Notes: generated by a model not told the origin, from the letters alone. 54,062 bases of DNA from Sulfidibacterium sp964473395 (GCA_964473395.1 CAYYOW010000003.1:1-54062), one strand, 5' to 3'. Shown: positions 18,139 through 27,996, numbered from the stretch's first letter. A program made the numbers and translations.

Positions 18139-19758
18139 ATGGATTATTTAATGGCCTTAATAACAAAAGGTTACTTCATTCTCTTTCTGGTTATCGGATT
18201 GGGAATAACAGTAGGGAAAATCAACTTTAGAGGTGTAAAATTTGATTTGTCTGCGGTAATTTTCGTTGCATTATTTTTCGGATACCTCTATAACCTTTAT
18301 CACATCCGTTTTGTCCTCCCTCCCATTATCCAGGATGTGGGGCTGGTGTTATTCATCTACACCATTGGCATGCAGGCCGGACCTTCGTTTTTCAGTGCTT
18401 TCAAAGAGCAGGGGATCAAACTTATGACGCTGGCGGCGATTATTGTGATAACCGGTGCCATTATAGCCGTTCTTATCTCCTATACCGCAGGTGTGGATAT
18501 GCCCCTAATGACCGGATTGTTTACGGGCGCTTTAACTTCAACACCCGGGCTGGCAGCTGCTATCGAGGCTTCCGGATCGCCACTAGCCTCTATAGGCTAT
18601 GGAGTCGCCTATCCTTTTGGGGTACTCGGCGTTATTTTGTTTATCAAAATCAGTCCGAAGATCTTCAGGGTTAATATAAAAAAGGAAGAGGAGAAATTCA
18701 GGCTTCAAACACACTCTTCCATACCGGCCATTACACATAAGACTTTTATCGTGACTAATGAAAACATTGATGGGAAAAGCCTTAAGCAACTCAATGTTCA
18801 GCCTATGACAAAAGCCAACATATCACGTATCATGCGTAAAAATGGTGAGCTTATCATTCCTGCCCCGGAAGTAGTACTTTATGTGGGGGATATGGTGAAA
18901 GCAGTTGGGACGGAAAAAGCGCTTCGTTGTGTGGAAGTTCTCATTGGGAAACCTACCAAAAAGGTGATACCCCAAAGCGGAAACCTCGAGATCAAATGGT
19001 ATGTGGTGAGTAATGAGCATGTTGTTAACAAAAGCCTCGCCGAATTGAACCTAATGGAAAATTATCACGCTACTGTAACCCGTATCCGGCGTTCGGGTAT
19101 CGAGTTGACGCCACAACCTTCTACAAGACTTCGCTATGGCGATAAGATTTTGGTTTCGGTCTATAAAGGAAATGCCCCGCAGCTGGCCGCTTTGCTGGGG
19201 GATAGTCTCAGGCATATTTCAGAAACCAGTTTTTTACCGGTGGCCGTAGGCATTGTTTTGGGAATTTTGCTGGGAACCGTGGAATTTCCGTTGGGGAGCC
19301 TGCATTTTAAGCTGGGACTTACCGGGGGTGTGTTGATCACTTCGCTGCTTCTAAGCTGGAAAGGGAAGACGGGTCCTATAGTCTGGAATCTTGCAGGTCC
19401 CGCCAACCAGTTGTTGCGACAGATGGGGTTGCTGTTGTTTCTAACTCCGGTAGGCATCCGGGCCGGCGAACACCTTACTGCCGCGCTGGCCCAGCATGGT
19501 TTCAGCCTGTTCGGTTATGGCATGCTGATTACCCTTGTGCCCATGTTTGTTGCCACACTCATTGGAAAATCGGTTCTGAAAATCAATTTTTTATCGCTCA
19601 TGGGGGCACTCACCGGAGGAATGACTTCAACGCCGGGGTTAAGTGCTGCCGAATCGATGACGGAAACAGAAACTCCACAGTTAGCTTACGCCGCCGTCTA
19701 TCCTTTTTCTCTCGTACTGGTGATTATCGTAGCGGAGATTATGTCGGCTTTGGCGTAA
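18139..19758 (+). CDS. AspT/YidE-type putative transporter with two RCK_C domains
   Basis: The 539-residue protein has two homologous membrane halves (about 8-180 and 360-539) around two TrkA-C/RCK_C-like domains (about 200-270 and 285-355). Each half carries the same signature, STPGL, at 134-138 and 497-501. This is the aspartate:alanine exchanger (AAEx) family, which includes E. coli YidE and YbjL; characterised members exchange dicarboxylates or amino acids. Substrate here is unknown. A TACCTTTG box at 18100-18107 sits 31 bp upstream of the ATG. Confidence 0.88.
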   Translation: MDYLMALITKGYFILFLVIGLGITVGKINFRGVKFDLSAVIFVALFFGYLYNLYHIRFVLPPIIQDVGLVLFIYTIGMQAGPSFFSAFKEQGIKLMTLAAIIVITGAIIAVLISYTAGVDMPLMTGLFTGALTSTPGLAAAIEASGSPLASIGYGVAYPFGVLGVILFIKISPKIFRVNIKKEEEKFRLQTHSSIPAITHKTFIVTNENIDGKSLKQLNVQPMTKANISRIMRKNGELIIPAPEVVLYVGDMVKAVGTEKALRCVEVLIGKPTKKVIPQSGNLEIKWYVVSNEHVVNKSLAELNLMENYHATVTRIRRSGIELTPQPSTRLRYGDKILVSVYKGNAPQLAALLGDSLRHISETSFLPVAVGIVLGILLGTVEFPLGSLHFKLGLTGGVLITSLLLSWKGKTGPIVWNLAGPANQLLRQMGLLLFLTPVGIRAGEHLTAALAQHGFSLFGYGMLITLVPMFVATLIGKSVLKINFLSLMGALTGGMTSTPGLSAAESMTETETPQLAYAAVYPFSLVLVIIVAEIMSALA

Positions 19759-19789
19759 AGTAAGTGAAACAAAAAGTCAATGTATCGGT

Positions 19790-20725
19790 CTATGCGCATC
19801 CCACTTTGTAAAATACTCCCCGTTTTTCGTGCACCGAAAGGATCTTTTTCTCATCTTCCAGGACATCAAGGTACTTGTTGACCTCATTGATGTGAAGTCC
19901 GAGAATTTTATGAAGGTCTTCCAGCGTGCAGGGGCGGCGTTTGATAGTTTCCAGAATAGCCGATTCCATATCATCGCGGTATGCAATAATTTTTTTGCGG
20001 TCAGGAGCAGCCGCGATGATTTTCACCTGTGGTAAATCCCAGAAATCCACAATCTCCTGCAGCTCTTTCCGGGTGGCTGCCCTGATATTCTTCACCGCTC
20101 CAGGCCGGTCCAGCGTATTCAACTGAATTTCATTAGGCTGAATTTTCAAAAATGCCTCTTTGAGCGCTTGTAGGTTTTCCCGGGTGTCGTTCAAGTCGGG
20201 AATAATCAGCACTTCCAGCCAGATTTGACCACTGTATTCATTCCTGAAATCCACCAGACCTTTTATATACCCGGTAATATCCAGCTTATGCCCAGGGCGG
20301 TTGATTCTGCGAAAAGCAAGTTTTTCGGCGGCGTCAAGCGATGGCAGTACCACATTGGCTTCCAAAAGTTCCACACGGACAGTTTTGTCATAGAACAGCG
20401 TCCCATTGGTGAGAACAGCCACCGGTACCTTACTGCTTGTCTTGATAAAATGTAGTACCTCTCCGATACGGCTATTCAGGGTAGGTTCGCCCGATCCGGA
20501 GAATGTAAAATAATCGGGGGCCGGATTATGCTTAAGATAATGTGTAATCTCATTAACAACCTCATCATAAGAGACATACTCGTCACGATCGGTAGTCAAG
20601 TCTGTTGTTCGTCCACATTCGCAGTAAACACAGTTGAGTGAACAGACTTTGTGAGGAACCAAATCGATGCCCAGCGACATACCCAGTCTCCGCGAAGGTA
20701 CAGGTCCAAAAAGATATTTATACAT
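19790..20725 (-). CDS. Radical SAM protein with C-terminal winged helix
   Basis: This 311-residue enzyme has the radical SAM cluster motif C28xxxC32xxC35 just after the conserved FGPVPSRRLG start (6-15). The SAM-binding region SGSGEPTLN follows near 96-104. The C-terminal 65 residues look like a winged-helix domain (CTLEDLHKILGLHINEVNKY). It matches the COG0731 group of Fe-S oxidoreductases, related to wyosine-synthesis enzymes but without proven function in bacteria. It converges on the transporter gene and appears monocistronic. Confidence 0.85.
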   Translation of the reverse strand: MYKYLFGPVPSRRLGMSLGIDLVPHKVCSLNCVYCECGRTTDLTTDRDEYVSYDEVVNEITHYLKHNPAPDYFTFSGSGEPTLNSRIGEVLHFIKTSSKVPVAVLTNGTLFYDKTVRVELLEANVVLPSLDAAEKLAFRRINRPGHKLDITGYIKGLVDFRNEYSGQIWLEVLIIPDLNDTRENLQALKEAFLKIQPNEIQLNTLDRPGAVKNIRAATRKELQEIVDFWDLPQVKIIAAAPDRKKIIAYRDDMESAILETIKRRPCTLEDLHKILGLHINEVNKYLDVLEDEKKILSVHEKRGVFYKVGCA

Positions 20726-20886
20726 AGTTGAAAGTGTCTAAATCAGAATTAAAATATTGTTTAACAAAAAATTCTACGGACGAAAAACTATAGTTTACAA
20801 AATTATACCTTTTGGGATAATGTACCACTCCTTCACGTTAAAATTACCGCAAATCGCAGATATTTAGTTCTGAAAATCATACAGCT

Positions 20887-21759
20887 TTATCTGTTATTCC
20901 TAAACTTGTGGATAGCCTTTTCCTTCTTCAGCTTCACCGAAAACGCTGTGGTTAGAAAAGAGGTGAAGAACCCCAGGCCACCGTTGCTGATGTTACCGTC
21001 CACATTGGCAGGAGGTCCGCTAAACAACGGATTCTTATCACCGACCTCATCCTGCAAAGAAGTAAGATAATCATAATACTCTTTTGTAATATTGGATGCC
21101 ATCAGCGTGTAATGGTCGCCAATCTCCAGTACCCGCCCGTTGAGGACCTGCACAACAGCACCGTAAACATACCGCCCGTCGAAAAATATATCTTTTCTTA
21201 CAGCTTTTTGTAGAATGCTATCTGTCACAATCTTACCATTCACCCGGCTATTAAAAAGATAATAGTCTTTGCCCGGTTTGTCCTGTCCGAAATAGCGAAT
21301 CAGCCATTTTTTAAAATCAGGAGCGTATGCAATTTCCAATGAATCAATACGGATACGCAATAGAGGCACTACCGTTTGACTTTCGTAAATATCGTGGTTC
21401 CCAATTGGATTTGGCAATACAATTTTCAGTTTAAAAGTGTCGGAAACAATAAGATGGAAAGAGGTATCTGACAGAAAGTAAACTCCCGGTAACGTTGAAG
21501 ACTCAGCCAACTGCCACTGCCTTGTTTTGTGGCTTACCATAACCTGCGCATGGCTTACCGGCGGCGGTGGTTCATTGGAAAAATAGCCACTGGTTTTTGT
21601 AAGCCGTACCCATGAAACAGAATCGTTGCCAAACAAATAGCCTTCCACCACCAGTTTTATGTTACCGGATTTTAGTGGGATGTCCACCCGTTTAGTACAT
21701 GACAATAGCAATGCGCCGGCAACCAGCATAAACATAATATTTTGGAGCAGTTTTTTCAT
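20887..21759 (-). CDS. DUF4249 lipoprotein, partner of a TonB-dependent receptor
   Basis: The 290-residue product has a lipoprotein signal with lipobox LLLSC (Cys21). The mature region has the DUF4249 pattern: IKLVVEGYLFGNDSVSWVRL early on, then VSHAQVMVSH and a late ITKEYYDYLTSLQ segment. DUF4249 proteins are encoded next to TonB-dependent receptors in Bacteroidota and are thought to assist them at the cell surface. The start codon lies one base after the receptor stop (TGACATG), so translation is coupled. Confidence 0.85.
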   Translation of the reverse strand: MKKLLQNIMFMLVAGALLLSCTKRVDIPLKSGNIKLVVEGYLFGNDSVSWVRLTKTSGYFSNEPPPPVSHAQVMVSHKTRQWQLAESSTLPGVYFLSDTSFHLIVSDTFKLKIVLPNPIGNHDIYESQTVVPLLRIRIDSLEIAYAPDFKKWLIRYFGQDKPGKDYYLFNSRVNGKIVTDSILQKAVRKDIFFDGRYVYGAVVQVLNGRVLEIGDHYTLMASNITKEYYDYLTSLQDEVGDKNPLFSGPPANVDGNISNGGLGFFTSFLTTAFSVKLKKEKAIHKFRNNR

Positions 21760-21760
21760 G

Positions 21761-24118
21761 TCAAAATTTAAAATTATAGGCTACGGTTGGCACGACACCA
21801 AACAGGTAAGTCATTTCGGCATAAGTTGTATTGGGAACCTCCGGGTCGTTCTGAAAGTTGATGACCCATGGATTTTTGCGGTTATAGGCATTGTAAATAG
21901 AGAAGTTAAGCTGGTTATGCCACTTCTTTGGTTTTTTGTTTTGCAAATCCCATATCAATGCCAAATCCAACCGATGATAATCAGCCATGCGGTAGCTATT
22001 TCGTCTCGAATAAACAGGCACAATGGTATGGCTGTATTGAAAACGGCTCACCGGGAAAGTTACCGGCTGTCCGGTGAGATAAACCCAGCTCATGCTGAGC
22101 CGAAGAGCCTTGTTGAGCCGATAGCTTAAAGTTAATGAGAAGTCATTGGGCCTGTCATAAGATGAAGGATAAACCTCACCGTTATTTATTCCAGGAATCA
22201 CACGCAGGCTGCGCGAATAGGTATAGCTCGCCCATCCAGTGAGTTTGCCTGAGGTCTTCTTCAGCATCAATTCGAGACCATAACTGTACCCGCGTCCTGT
22301 CCGCAATTCACCATCGAGGTATTTATTCAGCAGCAAATTGGCATGGTCTTTAAAATCAACGGCATTATGTATCCATTTGTAATACAGCTCTGCGGAAAAG
22401 GAGAATATACCCTGTTTGAAATCATGGTAATAACCGGTGGCTACCTGATCGCCCACCTGTGGTTTAATATTGGGATTGGCAGGAAACCATATATCCATGG
22501 GGTTTCCGGCTGTGGAATTCTGTGCCTGTTGTACGTACTGATAATTCCGTGAATAGCTGGCTTTTATAGAGGAATTGTTATTCATGCGAAAGACAACCCC
22601 AATACGGGGCTCTATGCCAAAATAGGTATTGAAAATCTTTTTGGAATCATAAGCTGTGGAATCGGTAACCCTAAACTGCCGGTCGTAATGGTAGATTGTG
22701 GCCGGGCCCAGGTTATTGAAAATAGAAATACGGAGACCGTACTTTAAAGTAACCTTTCCAATTTTCTGCTCGTTACTGACATAAACAGCACTTTCGAGAG
22801 CATGGTTATCGGGAAGCTGGTATTCATTAATCACAGCTTCCTTTCCAGTACCGGTGATCTTTCCGGGAAAGAAATCATGATAAATCACGGAGAACCCAAA
22901 ATTCAGCTTATTATTTGGATTGATAAACCAGTCAAAGTTATCTTTCAAAGTAAAATCGGTCAGCGCTGACTCCCACACAAATGCTCTTGGGTTATCCGCT
23001 GCAAGCCCCAGATTGTAATTAAACCGGCTACCATTTATTGAGATATTAGAGAAAAGTTTTTCATTATAAATATGGTTCCACCGAAAAGTGCCGGTGGCGT
23101 TACCCCAATTCATCCCAAAGAAATTGTTTTTGAACACATCTTTTCCGAAATAGCCGGAAAGATAAAAATGGTTGTTGGTGTTCAGAGAAAAGTTCAGTTT
23201 TGTATTCAAATCATAGAAATAGAGTCTGTTTTGCCGCAGCTTGTCGTCGTGCGAAAGTTTTAGGAACAAATCTGCATAGGTACGCCGACCACTAATCATA
23301 AATGATGCTTTGTCTTTCACTAAGGGGCCTTCAAACATTACTCTACTGGCAATCAAGCCGATGCCACCATACCCATGAAAAGTCTTGTTGTTACCCTCTT
23401 TCATGCGCACCTCCACAAGCGAGGAAAGTCTGCCGCCGTAAGCTGCCGGCATATCGCCTTTGTAAAGCTTAACGCTTTGCAACGCATCGGGATTGAAAAC
23501 CGAAAAGAAGCCCATGAGGTGGCCGGCATTATATACCGTGGCTCCATCAAGTAAAATCAGGTTTTGGTCGGGACTACCACCACGGACGCTCATTCCGGAG
23601 GAGCCTTCGGCTACGAATTTCACCCCTGGAAGCAACTGCAAAGCTTTGACCAAATCAACTTCTCCCATGAAAGAAGGGATCTCCGCAATATTTCGTATAC
23701 TCATTTTGGTTACCGACATTTGCGGCAACCGTATGTTTTCGTGAGTAGATTCCGATTTTATTTCTACCTCCTGAAGTCGGCTGGAGAAGACTGTGAGGTT
23801 CCTGCTTATCACGGTATCGTGAAAGAGGCCAATAGCTACTGTCTGGCTTTGGTAGCCTACAAACGAATAGATAAGGTGATAATTCCCTTTTGGTAAAGTG
23901 AGTGAATAAAATCCGTAACTGTTGGACACACTTCCCGTTTTCAGCTCCTGTACAAAAATGGTAGCACCTGGCAATAACTCGCCACTGTTATTATCCCTGA
24001 GATGGCCACTAATGGTATAATGCCCCTCTTTTTGGGCTTTGAGGCAGCCTGGCGGAGCCAGAAAAAAAACTGCCAGCAAGAGAAGGGGGAACTGTTTTAA
24101 AAGGAGTGTCTTGCTCAT
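21761..24118 (-). CDS. TonB-dependent receptor with carboxypeptidase-regulatory-like domain
   Basis: This 785-residue outer-membrane receptor has a signal peptide (about 1-28), a carboxypeptidase-regulatory-like domain (about 32-115, ISGHLRDNNSGELLPGATIF), a plug (about 130-240, SVRGGSPDQNLILLDGATVY and DMPAAYGGRLSSLVEVRM) and a barrel to the terminal Phe. It is the first gene of a two-gene operon with the DUF4249 lipoprotein. A reverse-strand TATCTTTG box (24158-24151) lies 32 bp upstream, divergent from a TATTTTTG box for the glycosyltransferase. Confidence 0.92.
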   Translation of the reverse strand: MSKTLLLKQFPLLLLAVFFLAPPGCLKAQKEGHYTISGHLRDNNSGELLPGATIFVQELKTGSVSNSYGFYSLTLPKGNYHLIYSFVGYQSQTVAIGLFHDTVISRNLTVFSSRLQEVEIKSESTHENIRLPQMSVTKMSIRNIAEIPSFMGEVDLVKALQLLPGVKFVAEGSSGMSVRGGSPDQNLILLDGATVYNAGHLMGFFSVFNPDALQSVKLYKGDMPAAYGGRLSSLVEVRMKEGNNKTFHGYGGIGLIASRVMFEGPLVKDKASFMISGRRTYADLFLKLSHDDKLRQNRLYFYDLNTKLNFSLNTNNHFYLSGYFGKDVFKNNFFGMNWGNATGTFRWNHIYNEKLFSNISINGSRFNYNLGLAADNPRAFVWESALTDFTLKDNFDWFINPNNKLNFGFSVIYHDFFPGKITGTGKEAVINEYQLPDNHALESAVYVSNEQKIGKVTLKYGLRISIFNNLGPATIYHYDRQFRVTDSTAYDSKKIFNTYFGIEPRIGVVFRMNNNSSIKASYSRNYQYVQQAQNSTAGNPMDIWFPANPNIKPQVGDQVATGYYHDFKQGIFSFSAELYYKWIHNAVDFKDHANLLLNKYLDGELRTGRGYSYGLELMLKKTSGKLTGWASYTYSRSLRVIPGINNGEVYPSSYDRPNDFSLTLSYRLNKALRLSMSWVYLTGQPVTFPVSRFQYSHTIVPVYSRRNSYRMADYHRLDLALIWDLQNKKPKKWHNQLNFSIYNAYNRKNPWVINFQNDPEVPNTTYAEMTYLFGVVPTVAYNFKF

Positions 24119-24272
24119 ATTTTATCAAAAGGATTTGCCCTGATTTTATGCAAAGATAGCCAAAGCCGGAAACATAATGTGGCAGGGAAAGGCTGATAGC
24201 ATATTCCTTCCGTGGGCAACAACCATTTTCCTATTTTTGCAAAAAAAATTCTCCTATATAACCAAGATACGA

Positions 24273-25178
24273 ATGAAAATCAGCGGTTTTACTTATGTTA
24301 GAAACGGGATTAAGCTGGGCTACCCGTTCATCCCTTCAATTTTGTCACTGTTGCCTGCTGTGGATGAGCTGGTGGTGGTGGTAGGCGATTCGGACGATGG
24401 CACTCGTAAAGCCATCGAAGCTTTGAAAAATAAAAAAATCCGTATTATCGACTCTGTGTGGGACATGAACCTGCGCAAAGGAGGGAAAGTTTTTGCGCAG
24501 CAGACCAACCTGGGGCTGACAGAAATTACCGGTGACTGGGCTGTTCATTTGCAGGTTGACGAAATACTTCACGAAACAGCACCTGCCCGCCTGCGCAAAT
24601 ACATCGAAAAGGCCGCCGGACGTAAGGACGTGGATGGCCTTTTGATGCCCTTTCTACATTTCTGGGGCGATTTCAACCATATCCGAAACACCCGCAGGAC
24701 ACACCGCTACGAGATAAGAGCCTTCAAAAATATCCCGGGCATTTATGCGTATCACGATTCGCAGGGATTCAGAAAATATAGCTCTCTTAAAAACTATCTG
24801 GCTGGTGAAAAAGGTAAAAAATTAACTGTTCTCAAAACCGATGTCACAGTATTTCATTATTCATACGCCCGCAATCCGGGTCTTTTGAACAGTAAAATGC
24901 GCTCTTTTTCACGTTTCTGGCACAACGACCAGTGGATGAAAGAAAATATCAATGATAAGCCATTCGATTTCAACGAAGTGGATAAACTGGAACACTTTAG
25001 CGGTGAACATCCAAAGTACATGAAAGAGACTATTGCCGGCCAGGACTGGGGGTTCAACTACAACCCATCAAAGTCAAACATGAAGCCTAAAGACAAGCTC
25101 CTCTATTTTGTTGAAAAGAAATTTGGCCGCAGGATGTTTGAGTACAGGAACTACATCCCCGCATCGCCAAAAAGATAA
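24273..25178 (+). CDS. Glycosyltransferase family 2-like protein
   Basis: From the ATG at 24273 the protein has 301 residues; the extension to 24177 covers the promoter region (TATTTTTG at 24232-24239) and is rejected. It starts FTYVRNGIKLGYPF and has VVVVGDSDDGT (about 32-42) and a DWAVHLQVDEILHE segment (about 87-100) in place of a classic DxD, which fits a GT-A fold nucleotide-sugar transferase. There is no membrane segment. Acceptor and donor sugar cannot be told, and no sugar-pathway genes lie beside it. Confidence 0.75.
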   Translation: MKISGFTYVRNGIKLGYPFIPSILSLLPAVDELVVVVGDSDDGTRKAIEALKNKKIRIIDSVWDMNLRKGGKVFAQQTNLGLTEITGDWAVHLQVDEILHETAPARLRKYIEKAAGRKDVDGLLMPFLHFWGDFNHIRNTRRTHRYEIRAFKNIPGIYAYHDSQGFRKYSSLKNYLAGEKGKKLTVLKTDVTVFHYSYARNPGLLNSKMRSFSRFWHNDQWMKENINDKPFDFNEVDKLEHFSGEHPKYMKETIAGQDWGFNYNPSKSNMKPKDKLLYFVEKKFGRRMFEYRNYIPASPKR

Positions 25179-25200
25179 TGTAAGCTGATATACCACAAGA

Positions 25201-26394
25201 CTAATCAATAGCCTCAAGTACAACTACTTCATCACTGTAAACTGTCTCTGCCTGATTACGCATGTTGTAAGCAGACGACATAACCTGACCATAAGCACCG
25301 GTAGAGTAAATAGCAAGAATATCACCTCTTTCGGTTTCGGGAAGCATCACCCTTTTGGCAAAGACATCCGATGACTCGCATACAGGTCCGGCCACTTCGT
25401 AAACTGTTGTCTTTTCACCCTGCCGGCTCAGATTTTCAATTTTATGGACAGCACCATACAGGGCCGGACGAAGCAGGTCGGTCATAGAGGCATCAATTAT
25501 AACGAATCTTTTTTCTTCACCGGCTTTGGTAAATAACACCTGTGATAATAATATTCCAGACTGCCCCACCAGCGAACGTCCGGGCTCAAAATGCAATTGC
25601 TGACCGGGTTTAAGGTGTAAATAACGGTGAAAAGTTTCAAAATAAGCACCAAAGTCTGGGATTCTACCACCAACCGGATTTTCATAGTTGATACCCAGTC
25701 CACCGCCAACATTCAAATGAGGAAGCTGTATGCCTTTGCCTTCCAAAACATCCTGAATCTCATTTACACGGTAACAAAGTTTTTGAAATACGGTCATGTC
25801 TGTGATTTGTGACCCTATGTGGAAATGCAACCCCAGCCAGTCGATATTTCTAAAATCATTATGGCGGATTAGAAAATTTTGTAACTCCTTCACGGGCATG
25901 CCAAATTTATTTTCCGCTTTGCCTGTGGAAATTTTCTCGTGGGTATGCGCATCCATATCCGGATTCAGGCGTAAAAATATACCGGCTCTACGGTCTTTTT
26001 CCCTTGCCAGATGATTAATCACTTCCACCTCCTGCAACGACTCGCAGTTAAAAGCAAAAATACCAGCTTCCAGTGCAAACTTTATCTCGCTATCCGTTTT
26101 CCCCACACCGGCAAACACTATATCCTTAGGATGAAAACCGCTTTCCAATGCCGTTTTCACCTCATTTCCACTCACACAGTCTGCCCCCAGACCCTGTCGA
26201 TTAATTGTTTGCAGTATTTTTCTGTTATGGTTGGCTTTCACAGCATAGTGAAGGAGGGATCCATACCGGGAGGCAGCCGCTGTAGCACATTCCAGTGTCT
26301 CAGCCAGCAAATCCATGTCATAAAAATAAACCGGTGTCTCCCGGTCATTCAGCAAGTGCACTAATTCTATCTTCTTCATTTTCAGTAAATTCAT
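25201..26394 (-). CDS. lysA: Diaminopimelate decarboxylase
   Basis: LysA makes lysine from meso-diaminopimelate, the last step of the pathway. The protein has 397 residues (392 from the alternative ATG at 26379). It shows the PLP lysine in YAVKANHN (K53), HFHIGSQ near 191-197, GGGLGINY near 228-235 and the substrate-binding GPVCESSD near 338-345. The gene overlaps the 3' end of lysC by 35-50 bp and forms a lysC-lysA operon. No SD sequence favours one start over the other. Confidence 0.93.
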   Translation of the reverse strand: MNLLKMKKIELVHLLNDRETPVYFYDMDLLAETLECATAAASRYGSLLHYAVKANHNRKILQTINRQGLGADCVSGNEVKTALESGFHPKDIVFAGVGKTDSEIKFALEAGIFAFNCESLQEVEVINHLAREKDRRAGIFLRLNPDMDAHTHEKISTGKAENKFGMPVKELQNFLIRHNDFRNIDWLGLHFHIGSQITDMTVFQKLCYRVNEIQDVLEGKGIQLPHLNVGGGLGINYENPVGGRIPDFGAYFETFHRYLHLKPGQQLHFEPGRSLVGQSGILLSQVLFTKAGEEKRFVIIDASMTDLLRPALYGAVHKIENLSRQGEKTTVYEVAGPVCESSDVFAKRVMLPETERGDILAIYSTGAYGQVMSSAYNMRNQAETVYSDEVVVLEAID

Positions 26395-27700
26395 TATGAA
26401 ACAGCCGACTATTTAAAGCTCTGAGCGTTCTTATCTTGTCTTCCGTATTTACCAGTAGCGAAAAGTTATACGGACTGGCACCGTATGAGATCATGCGTAT
26501 GGGGATATCTCCGAGCGCATCAAAAAGCTGCCGGGCATAACCAGGTTCATGTGCATGGATGAGGCCTACCACGCCCACAAGCGTTTTGCCATCCTCTACT
26601 TCTACTTTGCCAAACTGCCGGAGTTCGGAAATAATCTCCGGTAAATACTTCCGGTTGTCGATGGTGATGGAAACGGCTACTTCAGAGGTGGTCACCATGT
26701 CGATGGACGTTTTAAAATCCTCAAACACTTCAAAGACCTTTCGCATAAAGCCATAAGCCAACAACATCCGGCTCGACTTTATTCTAATAGCAATAATACC
26801 ATCACGGGCAGCCACCGCTTTAAAGCCTCTTCCATCCTGACTGGCTGTGATTCTTGTTCCGGGGTCTTCCGGGTGCATGGTATTTTTCAGCAAAACCGGG
26901 ATGTTGGCTTTCTGAGCGGGTAAAATGGTCAGTGGATGCAGAATTTTCGCACCAAAATAAGCCAGCTCAGCCGCTTCATCAAATCGAAGATGCCGGACAG
27001 GGCGGGTATTTTCCACTATACGCGGATCGTTATTTTGTATCCCATCAATGTCCGTCCAAATCTGGATTTCTGTTGCCCCCATGGCTGCACCAAACAGCGA
27101 AGCTGAATAGTCACTTCCGCCACGACCCAGGTTATCTGTTTCACCCCATACATTTCGGCACACAAATCCTTGCGTTATAAACACCTGTGTTTCAGGATGT
27201 CTTTTAAATTCTATCCATAGTAGTTTTTCTATTTCGTTCATTACAGGCTCGTGGTCGTCATCCAACGGAAGAAGCGTAGTGGCGTCGAGCAGCATAGTCC
27301 GGAGACCTTGTTTTAAAAGCAACTGGTGAAATAAGAAAGTTGAAAGTTTCTCTCCATAAGAAAGGATTTCCTTTTCGGCTCTTGCCAGAGGAAGTTGCGT
27401 CAACCTTTTGGTGATACTGTTAAAGATGATATCCACATAAAACATTGCCACGGCGGCGTCCTTTCCAAGCAGTTGCAGCACGGTCAAATCATAATGCTTT
27501 TTCAGGTTGCCAGCTGATTTTAGGGCAGCTTCTATTCTCCCCTCCACAGCATCGGCGACCATCCCCGTCAGTTTGTCGGTGGTTCCGCCCATAGCAGAAA
27601 GAACAACAAACACAGCTCTTTCGCCGCTAATAATTTCTGCGATTTTCTTCATCTTTTCGGCCGAGCCAACCGACGTGCCGCCAAACTTTAAAACTTTCAT
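26345..27700 (-). CDS. lysC: Aspartate kinase (monofunctional, lysine branch)
   Basis: The enzyme phosphorylates aspartate as the first step toward lysine and threonine. The 451-residue protein begins MKVLKFGGTSVGS with the KFGGTS motif at 5-10, and has the GRGGSDYSA segment near 192-200. Tandem ACT regulatory domains lie at about 305-451, which normally bind an amino acid effector. It lies directly upstream of lysA, so lysine is the likely signal. A leader with promoter, short ORF and terminator hairpin precedes the start (27721-27904). Confidence 0.93.
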   Translation of the reverse strand: MKVLKFGGTSVGSAEKMKKIAEIISGERAVFVVLSAMGGTTDKLTGMVADAVEGRIEAALKSAGNLKKHYDLTVLQLLGKDAAVAMFYVDIIFNSITKRLTQLPLARAEKEILSYGEKLSTFLFHQLLLKQGLRTMLLDATTLLPLDDDHEPVMNEIEKLLWIEFKRHPETQVFITQGFVCRNVWGETDNLGRGGSDYSASLFGAAMGATEIQIWTDIDGIQNNDPRIVENTRPVRHLRFDEAAELAYFGAKILHPLTILPAQKANIPVLLKNTMHPEDPGTRITASQDGRGFKAVAARDGIIAIRIKSSRMLLAYGFMRKVFEVFEDFKTSIDMVTTSEVAVSITIDNRKYLPEIISELRQFGKVEVEDGKTLVGVVGLIHAHEPGYARQLFDALGDIPIRMISYGASPYNFSLLVNTEDKIRTLRALNSRLFHNEFTENEEDRISALAE

Positions 27701-27720
27701 CTTCTCGAACTTTTAAACAT

Positions 27721-27749
27721 AAAAAAACCCGATCATTTTTATGACCGGG
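27721..27749 (-). terminator. Terminator hairpin in the lysC leader (possible attenuator)
   Basis: On the reverse strand a 9-bp stem with one G-U pair (CCCGGTCAT against ATGATCGGG, loop of 4) is followed directly by seven T. It ends 21 bp before the lysC start codon, downstream of the promoter at 27904-27876. No other reverse-strand gene ends here except the short leader ORF, so a terminator at this place suggests attenuation. Confidence 0.75.
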
Positions 27750-27784
27750 CTTGTATTTATTTTTTATTCCTTAAAGAATATCCA

Positions 27785-27856
27785 TTAAAATAACAATCGT
27801 CGGTCGTGGTTTCCCCTCCGTTTCAACTGTTTATTCTGTTTAATGGTATTCAACAT
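27785..27856 (-). CDS. Candidate leader peptide of the lysC-lysA operon
   Basis: A 23-codon ORF starts with ATG at 27856, about 20 nt after the predicted -7 box, and stops 36 bp before the terminator hairpin. The peptide has Lys at 6, 9 and 12 and Arg at 13, 14, 19 and 20, ending RRLLF. Basic-residue enrichment fits a leader sensing lysine supply through ribosome stalling, but the Lys codons are not consecutive. A GACCG in the ORF could pair with CGGTC of the 5' terminator arm, giving a weak alternative fold. The call is an inference from layout. Confidence 0.5.
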   Translation of the reverse strand: MLNTIKQNKQLKRRGNHDRRLLF

Positions 27857-27875
27857 TTCGTTCTTATTTATGCCG

Positions 27876-27904
27876 CAAATGTAGAAAATATTTTTACCTG
27901 ACAA
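27876..27904 (-). promoter_or_regulatory. Bacteroidota-type promoter of the lysC leader
   Basis: The reverse strand has TTG at 27904-27902 and TACATTTG at 27883-27876, separated by 18 bp. This fits the -33 TTG / -7 TAnnTTTG pattern of the Bacteroidota primary sigma factor. Transcription would start near 27868, giving a leader of about 170 nt before lysC. Confidence 0.7.
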
Positions 27905-27996
27905 GCTTTTGTCGATTTTTTTTTCAAAATAGCCAACATTTATCCCGAAAAGATAATCAATACTCAACTACAAATTCTCTGTTCATTACCCATCTG

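Noticed and set aside
27857..27967. Upstream extension of the lysC leader ORF to 60 codons
   Set aside because: It would start before the predicted transcription start and run through the promoter, so the 23-codon version from 27856 is preferred.
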